Assembly (NCBI RefSeq): GCF_002831665.1
Contig: NZ_CP025118.1
Coordinates: forward strand, 434,001-498,000
Direction: 5' to 3'
Source: Lacinutrix sp. Bg11-31
GTDB lineage: Bacteria > Bacteroidota > Bacteroidia > Flavobacteriales > Flavobacteriaceae
Length of the DNA stretch: 64,000 nucleotides
Within the stretch, counting starts at the first letter, position 1; each line of letters opens with the position of its first letter. This document shows, piece by piece, positions 26,088 to 33,761 of this stretch. The position numbers and the translations under genes were made by a program. The notes under the pieces were generated by a model. The model did not search any database. It was not told the origin of the DNA and was given only the letters and a program-made list of their open reading frames with translations.

Positions 26088-27542
26088 ATGAAAAGATTAA
26101 AAAGAAACCTAAACCTATTTATAGTAGCAGTAACATTTGGAGCCACTATATTAACATTTAACGCCTGTGCTAGCGATGAAGATATTGCGACTGTAGTTGC
26201 AGAAGAGGAAGCGGCAGAAGAAGCAGACGATAGCGATTTTGTAGCAACAGATTGGACAGCAGAAACACATAGTAAAGATGCAGATCCTAATTTTGATGAA
26301 GTTTTTGAAGACAATGCTGTTAAAAGACTTGACATTGTAATAACAGAAACACGTTGGCAAAGTATGCTGGACGATATGACTAGTTTGTATGGAACGTTTG
26401 GTTCTGTGTCAGGAGGCCCAGGAGGAGGTCCAGGAGGTCCAGGTGAAACAGTATTAGATGAAGAAAATCCAATTTTTGTACCTGGAGAAGTATTTTATAA
26501 TGGTAAAGAATGGTATAGAGTTGGCGTTCGTTTTAAAGGGAATTCAAGTTTAAAAACAAGTTGGGAAAGTGGTATTTTAAAGCTGTCGTTTAAATTGGAT
26601 TTCGATGAGTTTGAAGATGATTATCCACAAATTGATAACCAACGTTTCTATGGCTTTAAAAAGCTAAGTCTTAAAAATAATTTTAACGATAAATCTATGC
26701 TTCGTGAAAAAGTAGCGACAGATGTTTTTAGAAATGCTGGTTTAGTATCTTCTCATGCCGCATTTTATACCGTTTATGTAGATCATGGAAATGGACCTGA
26801 ATATTTTGGGTTATATACTTTAGTTGAAGAAGTGGATGATACTGTTTTAGATGAACAGTTCTTGGACGATAATGGTAATTTATATAAGCCAGATGGAGAT
26901 GCAGCAAGTTTTGCCGCTGGAACTTATAATGAATCTGAATATGTAAAGAAAACAAACGAAGATGAAGATGATTTTTCTGATGTAGAAAGTTTATTATCAA
27001 TTTTACACGACGATACAAGAACTACGGATCCTGTAGCTTGGAGAACAAATCTTGATGCTGTTTTAGATACAGATGTATTTTTGAAATATTTAGCAGTGAA
27101 TACGGTTATTCAAAATTGGGATACTTATGGTAGAATGACACATAATTACTTTTTATATAATAATCCAGATACGAGTAAATTAACTTGGATTCCTTGGGAT
27201 AATAACGAGGCACTTGAAAATGGAAATATGGAAGGTTCTTTACCGTTAGATTTTTCAGGATTAAATGCTAGCGAATGGCCATTAATTGGTTATTTATATC
27301 AAGATTCTGTATATAAATCTCAATACGATACCTATGTTCAAGAAGTTGCTGATGGTGCGTTTAATGTAAGCACAATGCAGTCTACTTATTCTACTTATGC
27401 ATCATTAGTACAGCCGTACGCAATTTCGGAAATTGAAGGTTATACATTTTTAAATAATAGCTCAGATTTTCAAAGCGCAGTAAACGAACTTAATACTCAT
27501 GTTTCAGCAAGAGCAAGTGCCGTAAGTGATTATTTAAATTAA
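26088..27542 (+). CDS. CotH kinase-fold lipoprotein
   Basis: A 484-residue CotH protein. It begins with a lipoprotein signal (TFNAC, Cys27) and an acidic linker, then the CotH domain: RLDIVITETRWQSML, VGVRFKGNSSLK, KKLSLKNNFNDKSMLREKVATDVF (in parts KKLSLKNNF, SMLREKVA), HNYFLYNNPDTSKLTWIPWDNNEAL. Bacillus CotH is an atypical kinase that phosphorylates spore-coat proteins; in Bacteroidota substrates are unknown. A Gly-Pro loop (SGGPGGGPGGPGE) is inserted near residue 110, as in the second CotH gene here. It sits after an EF-hand gene under ECF site 3. Probable location is the outer membrane or surface. Confidence 0.9.
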   Translation: MKRLKRNLNLFIVAVTFGATILTFNACASDEDIATVVAEEEAAEEADDSDFVATDWTAETHSKDADPNFDEVFEDNAVKRLDIVITETRWQSMLDDMTSLYGTFGSVSGGPGGGPGGPGETVLDEENPIFVPGEVFYNGKEWYRVGVRFKGNSSLKTSWESGILKLSFKLDFDEFEDDYPQIDNQRFYGFKKLSLKNNFNDKSMLREKVATDVFRNAGLVSSHAAFYTVYVDHGNGPEYFGLYTLVEEVDDTVLDEQFLDDNGNLYKPDGDAASFAAGTYNESEYVKKTNEDEDDFSDVESLLSILHDDTRTTDPVAWRTNLDAVLDTDVFLKYLAVNTVIQNWDTYGRMTHNYFLYNNPDTSKLTWIPWDNNEALENGNMEGSLPLDFSGLNASEWPLIGYLYQDSVYKSQYDTYVQEVADGAFNVSTMQSTYSTYASLVQPYAISEIEGYTFLNNSSDFQSAVNELNTHVSARASAVSDYLN

Positions 27543-27578
27543 ATTAAATTATTTTTATTAAAATTTTGGTTGGTAGTA

Positions 27579-27616
27579 AAAGGCTCTATAATGTAAAAAT
27601 TATGGAGTTTTTTTTA
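27579..27616 (+). terminator. Intrinsic terminator after CotH gene
   Basis: CTCTATAAT pairs with ATTATGGAG (one G-U), followed by eight T. It closes the EF-hand/CotH unit. Confidence 0.65.
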
Positions 27617-27657
27617 TAAAAAAAGTAATTATGTGTCATTTTAAAGTAATGTAAAGA

Positions 27658-28407
27658 ATGAAGATATTCAGAAAACTTAGAAGAACTTTAATAGCTTCAG
27701 GTAAAACTAAAAGCTACTTAATTTATGCTTTTGGCGAAATCGTTTTAATTGTTATCGGTATTTTAATTGCCTGGAAAATTAATAGCCTAAACGAAATAAG
27801 AAAAAATAAAATTGTAGAACAAAAAATCTATCAAAGTTTAAACGAAGAGTTAGATTCTAATTTAAAAATTCTGGATTCTTCAATATACAGATATTCAGAA
27901 AATGTAAAAACCATTAGTAACACAATAAGAAATGTTGGTTTGCAGCCAGAAGAGATAACAACTCAATTAAAAAAGGATATTGTTTTACTTAACTATAAGC
28001 TAACTCAGTTACATGATGGTGCAATAAACTCTATAAATAGCACAAATAATTTTGAATTTATAGAAAGTGCAGTACTAAAACATTTAATAGCGTCTTACCC
28101 AAACGAGTTAGATAACTTTAATAGTCAAGAAGCTAAAATTGAAAACATTATTACTAACCGTTTAAAACCAGAAATAGAATTGCATGTTTCTTTATTAGAT
28201 ATTGTTTCTAATCGAGACATCGGCTTTAAAACAGCAAACTCTTTTTCGACACAATCTAATTATATTAACCTATTAAATAGCAGAGGCTATCAAAATGCCT
28301 TAGTCGATAGGTTAATACAAACAGAAATGCAATTAGCAAATAGTATTAGTTTAAGAGATAAAACAAAAACTATAGCATCTAAATTAAATGTAGAATTAGG
28401 TATTTAG
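27658..28407 (+). CDS. DUF6090 family membrane protein
   Basis: A 249-residue protein of the DUF6090 type: a short basic N-terminus (MKIFRKLRRTLIASGKT), then the family hallmark YAFGEIVLIVIGILIAWKINSLNE, a single TM helix at residues about 20-42 that flows into a long predicted coiled-coil/helical region. These proteins are frequent in flavobacteria and have no established function. It has no copy of the ECF motif upstream and is separated by terminators from neighbours, so it may be outside the regulon despite lying inside the cluster. Confidence 0.82.
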   Translation: MKIFRKLRRTLIASGKTKSYLIYAFGEIVLIVIGILIAWKINSLNEIRKNKIVEQKIYQSLNEELDSNLKILDSSIYRYSENVKTISNTIRNVGLQPEEITTQLKKDIVLLNYKLTQLHDGAINSINSTNNFEFIESAVLKHLIASYPNELDNFNSQEAKIENIITNRLKPEIELHVSLLDIVSNRDIGFKTANSFSTQSNYINLLNSRGYQNALVDRLIQTEMQLANSISLRDKTKTIASKLNVELGI

Positions 28408-28423
28408 AAAATGTAATAGTCTA

Positions 28424-28453
28424 GCGCAAGTTATTTTTAAATTACACATCTAA
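28424..28453 (+). promoter_or_regulatory. ECF promoter motif, site 4
   Basis: GCGCAAGTT, 13 bp spacer, ACATCTAA: one mismatch in the downstream box. Only 7 bp separate it from the ATG at 28461, so transcription would start at or next to that codon. Either the message is leaderless or the true start is the ATG at 28473. Confidence 0.78.
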
Positions 28454-28460
28454 ATATTAA

Positions 28461-29000
28461 ATGAAAACTAAAATGAAGAACAATAAATTAACATTTACAA
28501 TTTTTACATTACTATTAACTATAGGCTTATACGCACAAGGACCTCCAGGAGGAGGAGGTGGTAGAGGTGGAAAAGGTGGTGGGCAAAGAGGTGGACAACC
28601 GGATGCTTCAGAAATTTTATCAAAATTAGATACTAACAATGACGAGGTTATCGATAAAGATGAAGCTTCAAAAGATACAAGAGGAAAGATTGCTGAAGAT
28701 TTTGACGAGATAGATAGTAATGAAGATTCATTTATTGATCTTCAAGAATTAAAAGATTCTTTAAACAATAGATCAGGAAAAAAGAAACCTAAAAAAGTAT
28801 CTGCCGAGAAAATAATAAAAGAAGTTGATGATAATGGAGACGGCTTATTAAACGAATTAGAAGTTGCTGTAAAAAGAAAGCGAGAATTAACTAAGAATTT
28901 TCAAGAAATCGATACTAATAGTGATAACGAACTAGACCTAGAGGAATTAAAGGTGTTTTATGCTAAAGACGATAAACCAAAACGTAAAAAAAGAGATTAA
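28461..29000 (+). CDS. Secreted four-EF-hand protein with Gly-rich N-terminus
   Basis: A 179-residue exported protein: signal peptide ending near GLYAQ, a Gly/Arg-rich stretch (GGGGGRGGKGGGQRGG) and four EF-hand loops, DTNNDEVIDKDE, DSNEDSFIDLQE, DDNGDGLLNELE and DTNSDNELDLEE. All four keep acidic or Asn ligands at positions 1, 3, 5 and Glu at 12, so they should bind calcium, though position 6 Gly is kept only in the third. A second in-frame ATG at 28473 gives an equally good signal peptide and suits the promoter position better. The YHYH gene follows within 23 bp on the same transcript. Confidence 0.88.
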   Translation: MKTKMKNNKLTFTIFTLLLTIGLYAQGPPGGGGGRGGKGGGQRGGQPDASEILSKLDTNNDEVIDKDEASKDTRGKIAEDFDEIDSNEDSFIDLQELKDSLNNRSGKKKPKKVSAEKIIKEVDDNGDGLLNELEVAVKRKRELTKNFQEIDTNSDNELDLEELKVFYAKDDKPKRKKRD

Positions 29001-29022
29001 TTTTTTTAAAGAACTATTTAAA

Positions 29023-30135
29023 ATGAAAAATAAATTTTCAACAATTATTTTAGTAGCCGTTTTGTTTGGTTGTAATAGCCATAAAAATACTAGCATACAT
29101 ACTCATGATGAAGAGTATCATAGCCATGATGATGAAGCTTCAAATAAAGTGAGTAACTATTTTGCAGCTTATAGTTTAAAAGACGAAAGTTATGATACAA
29201 AAACAGAAGTTACTATTTCAGGTAACGAACGTATTATGATTACAAATTCGTTACCAAATCATGAAACGGGAGCGTTTCCAAATCAAGGCAACCCTAATAC
29301 TATTTCTGCTCAAAATCTAACATATACTTTTCCTTTAAATCCTAAATATACAGGAAATGCACAATGGATGAGAGAACCAGGAGTTGCCTTAAACGGTGTG
29401 AAATTTGAACCAGGAACAGCAGAGGTTGTAGAATGCGAAACAGGAGAGAATTATAGAGTAGAGGCTATACAAAATGTAATAGATTTAGGATTAGATTTTA
29501 ATCATGCACACGTGCAGCCAACAGGAGCATACCATTATCACGGTTCTCCAACGTCTATAATTAGTAAATTTGATACTGGTGAAGATTTAGTACATATAGG
29601 TTTTGCTCACGATGGATTTCCAATGTATTATTCTAAAAGTGGAAAATATAAGCCAAGTTATAAATTGCTAAATGGTAATAGGGATGGAGAAGATTGTACG
29701 TATACAGCACGTAAAACTATAGATATTTCTGTTGGAGGACATCATGATGGAACTTATGGCTCGGATTACGAATATGTTGATAGTTCTGGAGATTTAGATG
29801 AATGTAATGGTATTACAATTGATGGGAAATACATATATTTAGTAACAGAAGAGTTTCCTTATATAAGTCGTTGTGTAATGGGTGAAGTATCACAACAAGA
29901 GCAACAAGGAAGTGCTCAAGGCGGAAGAGGAGAAAGACCAAATACAGCAGAACTTATTAAGCAAATGGATGTTAATAAAGATGGGAAACTATCTAAAACA
30001 GAAGCAAAAGGACCATTAAAACAAGACTTTTCTAAAATAGATACTAATAGCGATGGTTTTATTTCTAAAGAAGAATTAGAAAAAGGAGCAAATGGTAATA
30101 GCAAAAGACCACAAGGCGGAAGAGCTCCAAGATAA
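29023..30135 (+). CDS. YHYH-domain lipoprotein with C-terminal EF-hands
   Basis: A 370-residue protein. I chose the ATG at 29023 because it gives a clean lipoprotein signal (LVAVLFGC, Cys17); a longer reading from 28960 would overlap the preceding gene. A His-rich stretch follows (HTHDEEYHSHDDE), which could bind metal. The YHYH domain spans about residues 60-270 and includes the name-giving GAYHYHGSP and HVQPTGAYHYH region. The C-terminus holds two EF-hand loops, DVNKDGKLSKTE and DTNSDGFISKEE, closely like those of the 94-aa protein at 25762. YHYH function is unknown. This fusion ties the EF-hand and YHYH families of the cluster together. Confidence 0.88.
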   Translation: MKNKFSTIILVAVLFGCNSHKNTSIHTHDEEYHSHDDEASNKVSNYFAAYSLKDESYDTKTEVTISGNERIMITNSLPNHETGAFPNQGNPNTISAQNLTYTFPLNPKYTGNAQWMREPGVALNGVKFEPGTAEVVECETGENYRVEAIQNVIDLGLDFNHAHVQPTGAYHYHGSPTSIISKFDTGEDLVHIGFAHDGFPMYYSKSGKYKPSYKLLNGNRDGEDCTYTARKTIDISVGGHHDGTYGSDYEYVDSSGDLDECNGITIDGKYIYLVTEEFPYISRCVMGEVSQQEQQGSAQGGRGERPNTAELIKQMDVNKDGKLSKTEAKGPLKQDFSKIDTNSDGFISKEELEKGANGNSKRPQGGRAPR

Positions 30136-30156
30136 TTTTTTTTAAAATAAAATAAA

Positions 30157-30186
30157 GCGCAAGTTTTATTTCTAAGTAGCATCTAA
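30157..30186 (+). promoter_or_regulatory. ECF promoter motif, site 5
   Basis: GCGCAAGTT, 13 bp spacer, GCATCTAA: a full consensus copy. The start codon of the YHYH lipoprotein follows after 33 bp. Confidence 0.84.
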
Positions 30187-30219
30187 ATAGAAAACAAACA
30201 AAATAATATACCCTTTTTT

Positions 30220-31047
30220 ATGAAAAACTTTTTTAAAATCACATTGTTTTTTGCTTTAATAGCTATCTCTATAGCTTGTACTAGCGACGACAGTAACTCA
30301 GATTCAGACGGTAGTACTGCTACTACTGCAAATACATTACATGAAGCATTTGCGGATTTTGATGCAAACAACTTAGATATCGTACTTAGTGGTGATAATG
30401 TTGTTATTCAATCTAATGGTATGCCAAATCATACCTCTCCATATTGGTCTAACACAACATCAAGAACAATAACAGGTCCTATGGGTAATACAATGACTAC
30501 GGTTTCAAGTTCAAATCATGTAAATTGGGTAGAGCCAACAGTTACAAGTCACGATCAAATGGCTCCTGGAAATATAGACGATTTTAATGGTTCTTACAGC
30601 CTAACAGTATCTGCAAATCCACAATTAGCATCAAGTTCAAGTACAACAGGACTAGGTCCAATTGGTATTGCAGTATCTGGAGCAATGATTTATAATGACG
30701 AAGAAGGACCAAATATTCCTTTAGACAATGCCGTTGGATCTTTAGATTATACAGCAGCTCACACAGGACCACAAAGTTACCATTACCATTTAGAAACTAA
30801 GGCTTGGTCTGAAGACGATGATGCGTTAATAGGTATAATTGCAGATGGTTTCTTTCTTTACGGAAGAAAATGTAACTCTACAGGAGCATATGCTACAGGT
30901 TTAGATGTTTCAGGTGGACATACAAGTACTACGCAGCATACAACAACAGCAGAGTATCACTATCATATTCAAAACGAATTATATTTAAATTCATATTATA
31001 TTTTATTCCCAGGTGATTATCAAGGAACTCCAAGTAACATTCAGTAA
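30220..31047 (+). CDS. YHYH-domain lipoprotein
   Basis: A 275-residue lipoprotein (signal with ISIAC, Cys20) followed by an acidic Ser/Asp linker and a YHYH domain. The motif GPQSYHYHLETKAW lies near residue 185, with a second histidine cluster HTSTTQHTTTAEYHYHIQ near the C-terminus. It lacks the EF-hands of its paralog at 29023. It is the first gene after ECF site 5 and its 3' end overlaps the next gene by 35 bp, so the YHYH, YwqK-like and SCO genes form a tightly coupled operon. Function unknown; histidine clusters and the SCO partner make a copper link plausible (inference). Confidence 0.88.
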   Translation: MKNFFKITLFFALIAISIACTSDDSNSDSDGSTATTANTLHEAFADFDANNLDIVLSGDNVVIQSNGMPNHTSPYWSNTTSRTITGPMGNTMTTVSSSNHVNWVEPTVTSHDQMAPGNIDDFNGSYSLTVSANPQLASSSSTTGLGPIGIAVSGAMIYNDEEGPNIPLDNAVGSLDYTAAHTGPQSYHYHLETKAWSEDDDALIGIIADGFFLYGRKCNSTGAYATGLDVSGGHTSTTQHTTTAEYHYHIQNELYLNSYYILFPGDYQGTPSNIQ

Positions 31048-31645
31048 GCTATTTTTAGCATTAAGCATTGTCTTATTTTTTTCTTGTAAACACAAGGAAA
31101 AGGATAATAATGCCATAAATAATACTGAGAATAATAGTGTTTTAATAGAAGTATTAAAACCTGAATTAATTTCCAAACCCAACATTGGGCTCATTTATTA
31201 TAACAATGAGCCCTTTTCTGGGATTTCTGTTTTAAATTATCCTAACGGAATTAAGGCTGAAGAAATTTTTTATGTTGAAGGTAAAAGACAAGGAAGTTAT
31301 AAAAAATGGTATCAAGATGAAACCTTAAGTTTTGAATCTTACTACAACAACGGATTGCAACATGGAACAACAAAAAGCTGGTGGAAAGACGGTAGAATTC
31401 GATCTGAAGCAAATCACCTAAACGGAAAAGTTAATGGCGTTCAAAAACAGTGGTATAAAGAAGGCATGTTGTTTAAAGAAATAAATATTGTAAACGGAAA
31501 AGAAGAAGGTTTACAACGCGCTTGGCGTAGAAATGGAAAATTGTATAATAATTATGAGGCAAAAAACGGACGAATTTTTGGCTTAAAAAGAGCAGGATTG
31601 TGTTATGAACTGGAAGAAGAAGTTGTACAAACAAAAAAGTTATAG
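31013..31645 (+). CDS. MORN/YwqK-type repeat lipoprotein
   Basis: A 210-residue protein with a lipoprotein signal (LSIVLFFSC) and five or so repeats of the pattern W-(Y/K)-x-(D/E/N)-G-x-(L/I)-x-x-E, for example KWYQDETLSFES, SWWKDGRIRSEA, QWYKEGMLFKEI and AWRRNGKLYNNY. Database names such as YwqK-family antitoxin derive from these MORN-like repeats; no toxin gene is present here. The only possible start is a GTG at 31013 within the YHYH gene, giving a 35-bp overlap and likely translational coupling. It overlaps the SCO gene by 41 bp. Confidence 0.82.
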   Translation: MIIKELQVTFSKLFLALSIVLFFSCKHKEKDNNAINNTENNSVLIEVLKPELISKPNIGLIYYNNEPFSGISVLNYPNGIKAEEIFYVEGKRQGSYKKWYQDETLSFESYYNNGLQHGTTKSWWKDGRIRSEANHLNGKVNGVQKQWYKEGMLFKEINIVNGKEEGLQRAWRRNGKLYNNYEAKNGRIFGLKRAGLCYELEEEVVQTKKL

Positions 31646-32285
31646 TTTACTGTTTTTAGTTTTCTTATTAATTTTTGCTTGTAACAATAAAACAGAAAAA
31701 ACAAGTAGAGTAGCAAGTTTGCCATTCTATAAAGACGCTACATTTACGCCATATTGGTTAGATGCAGGTAGTGATGAAGCAAAAGAGTTTCATAAAATAC
31801 CAGATTATTCACTAACTAATCAAGAAGGAGTAACAGTAACATCAGAAACGTTTAAAGATAAAATTTATGTAGCAGATTTTTTCTTTACAACCTGTCCAGG
31901 AATTTGCCCGAAAATGACAGCTAACATGTCTATTTTACAAGAAGAATTTAAAGATGATGATGAGATTCTATTATTATCACACTCAGTAACTCCAAAAATA
32001 GATTCTGTTGCAGCTTTAAAAGATTATGCAATTGCTAAAAATGTAAATAGTAGTAAATGGCATTTAGTAACAGGAGAGCGTAAAACAATTTACGATTTAG
32101 GAAGACAAGCTTATTTTGTAGAAGAAGATTTAGGAGAGCCAAAAACAGAAGACGACTTCCTACATACCGAAAACTTTGTGCTTATAGATAAAAACAAACA
32201 TATTCGTGGTATTTATAATGGGCTCAATAAAACTTCTGTACAACAACTTATAGCAGATATAAAGACTTTGAAAAAAGATAACTAA
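31605..32285 (+). CDS. SCO1/SenC family copper lipoprotein
   Basis: A 226-residue protein with lipobox Cys26 (LLIFAC) and a thioredoxin-fold SCO domain. The copper site is complete: Cys97 and Cys101 in FTTCPGICPKM and His187 in FLHTENF. SCO proteins deliver copper to the CuA site of cytochrome oxidase or act as thiol-disulfide reductases. No oxidase gene is nearby; the partners are YHYH and MORN lipoproteins under ECF site 5, so the client may be one of those. A second SCO protein is cut by the right edge of the window at 63643. Confidence 0.92.
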   Translation: MNWKKKLYKQKSYSLLFLVFLLIFACNNKTEKTSRVASLPFYKDATFTPYWLDAGSDEAKEFHKIPDYSLTNQEGVTVTSETFKDKIYVADFFFTTCPGICPKMTANMSILQEEFKDDDEILLLSHSVTPKIDSVAALKDYAIAKNVNSSKWHLVTGERKTIYDLGRQAYFVEEDLGEPKTEDDFLHTENFVLIDKNKHIRGIYNGLNKTSVQQLIADIKTLKKDN

Positions 32286-32308
32286 CTATTTTTTGAATTT
32301 ACTTCCCT

Positions 32309-32337
32309 AAGCTTCACGATTATGTCGTGGAGCTTTT
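32309..32337 (+). terminator. Intrinsic terminator after the SCO gene
   Basis: AGCTTCACGA/TCGTGGAGCT stem with a 5-nt loop and six T. The same hairpin, with small changes, recurs at 36557-36588 because it is the left end of the duplicated segment. Confidence 0.85.
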
Positions 32338-32373
32338 TTACTTTTATAGAAATTAAGAAAATCAAAAGAATAA

Positions 32374-33435
32374 ATGAAAAAGCTTTTAATTACCTTAGGT
32401 ATTGCAGTATCATTATTTTCATGTAAAAAAGATGAAGCAAAAAAAGAAGTTGTTTTTACTCCAAGAAATATTAGCGAAGTAGAGATAGGTGTATTGCTTA
32501 AAGATTCTACTTTAAATGTGAGAGCTATAGAAAAGGTTAAAGGTTATGAGGGATTGTTTTTCTTGACTTCTACAGGTAAGGGAGGAATGATAGGAGAAGA
32601 CGAAATTGTTTTTCCAATTGAAATAGATAATGATAATGAAAAATTAAATTTTAGAGCTTTTGCCAGTACTAATGAGGCTGGTTTTGCTCTATCTGTAGCA
32701 AGTCCTGCTTATTTATATAAAATAGGAGAAAACGAAACTTCAATTGTCTATCAAGAAGACCATGAAAAAGCATTTTACGACGCTATGGCTTTCTGGAACG
32801 ATAAAGAAGGTATTGCTATTGGTGATCCAACAGATAGTTGTTTAAGTATTATTATAACTAGAGATGGTGGAAACACATGGAATAAGCTGTCTTGCGATAC
32901 GTTACCAGAAGCAATAAAAGATGAAGCAGCCTTTGCAGCAAGTGATACTAATATTGCAATTGTAGGAGACGAAACATGGGTAGCAACAGGAGGAGGAGCA
33001 AGCCGTATAATGTATTCTCCAGATAAAGGTGAAACTTGGGAGGTTTTTAATACTCCAATTGTACAAGGTAATGGACCACAAGGTATGTATAGTTTAGATT
33101 TTTACGATAATAAAAACGGATTTGCAATAGGAGGAGATTATACAAAGCCAGCAGACAGTTCTGCAAATAAAATAAGAACTGCAGATGGTGGTAAAACGTG
33201 GCAATTAGTTGCACAAAACCAAAACCCTGGATATAGAAGTTGTGTACAGTATATTCCAGGAAGAGAGGCTAAAGAATTAGTTGCCATTGGTTTTAAAGGT
33301 ATAGACTATTCTAACGATGCTGGAGATTCTTGGAAACATTTAAGCGACGAAGGTTTTTATACACTTCGTTTTGTAAACGACAGTGTTGCTTACGCAGCAG
33401 GAAGCAAGAGGATTGCTAAATTGATTTTTAGGTAA
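32374..33435 (+). CDS. YCF48/BNR-like beta-propeller lipoprotein (intact copy)
   Basis: A 353-residue lipoprotein (signal with LFSCKK) built of Asp-box repeats such as ITRDGGNTWNKL, SPDKGETWEVF, TADGGKTWQLV and SNDAGDSWKHL. The fold resembles the photosystem II assembly factor YCF48, and flavobacterial homologs are often labelled oxidoreductase without evidence. The binding partner is unknown. It has no ECF motif upstream. A second, broken copy lies at 36625-37679; this copy is the only functional one in the window. Confidence 0.86.
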   Translation: MKKLLITLGIAVSLFSCKKDEAKKEVVFTPRNISEVEIGVLLKDSTLNVRAIEKVKGYEGLFFLTSTGKGGMIGEDEIVFPIEIDNDNEKLNFRAFASTNEAGFALSVASPAYLYKIGENETSIVYQEDHEKAFYDAMAFWNDKEGIAIGDPTDSCLSIIITRDGGNTWNKLSCDTLPEAIKDEAAFAASDTNIAIVGDETWVATGGGASRIMYSPDKGETWEVFNTPIVQGNGPQGMYSLDFYDNKNGFAIGGDYTKPADSSANKIRTADGGKTWQLVAQNQNPGYRSCVQYIPGREAKELVAIGFKGIDYSNDAGDSWKHLSDEGFYTLRFVNDSVAYAAGSKRIAKLIFR

Positions 33436-33446
33436 GTATAAAACAT

Positions 33447-33475
33447 AAAAAAAGCGGCCAATGGTTGCTTTTTTT
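33447..33475. terminator. Convergent terminator, left duplicate
   Basis: AAGCGGCC/GGTTGCTT stem with G-U pairs, flanked by A and T runs. An almost identical copy is at 37691-37719. Confidence 0.7.
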
Positions 33476-33479
33476 ATAA

Positions 33480-33761
33480 TTATCTTTTATTTTTTTCTCC
33501 TTTACGCCTGTTTTTAAACTCTTTAATCATTTTATATCTAAATGAACGTTCAGCATTTATTAGTTTAAGTATTTTTTTTGCAGACAATACGCCTTTAAGT
33601 TTACTGATGTAATCAATTTGAAGGTTGCCTTTAATTTCTTCTAATTTAGATGTTTTTTCTAGTAATTCTTTAGGCTCCTTTTCAGTGAATTTAGATTCTG
33701 CAGCTGTTTCGTTTAAATCATCTAAACAATCTTTTCCAGAATTAGAACATTTAAAAGGCAA
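33480..33761 (-). pseudogene. 5'-truncated duplicate of the Spy-like sensor gene
   Basis: The 93-residue frame matches the C-terminal ~85 residues of the intact 158-aa sensor at 37724-38200 (shared segments AAESKFTEKE, ISKLKGVLSAKKILKLINA, SFRYKMIKEFKNR). The first few residues, MPFKCSNSGK, come from unrelated flanking DNA. It lacks signal peptide and the N-terminal half, so it is a dead fragment made by the segmental duplication. Confidence 0.85.

Larger units (their letters stand above)
32311..33735. repeat. Left copy of ~1.42 kb duplicated segment
   Basis: Matches 36561-37979 in the same orientation. It spans a terminator, the intact YCF48-like gene, the convergent terminator and the 3' part of a Spy-like sensor gene, then stops abruptly within that gene at the shared AAACAATCTTTT sequence. 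Confidence 0.9.

Noticed and set aside
26728..27018. Minus-strand frame inside the CotH gene
   Set aside because: Overlaps conserved CotH coding sequence, and its composition (rich in His, Tyr, Leu) is that of an antisense shadow.
31013..31645. Toxin-antitoxin system suggested by the YwqK-type repeats
   Set aside because: No toxin gene is adjacent, and the protein is an exported lipoprotein in an operon with YHYH and SCO genes.
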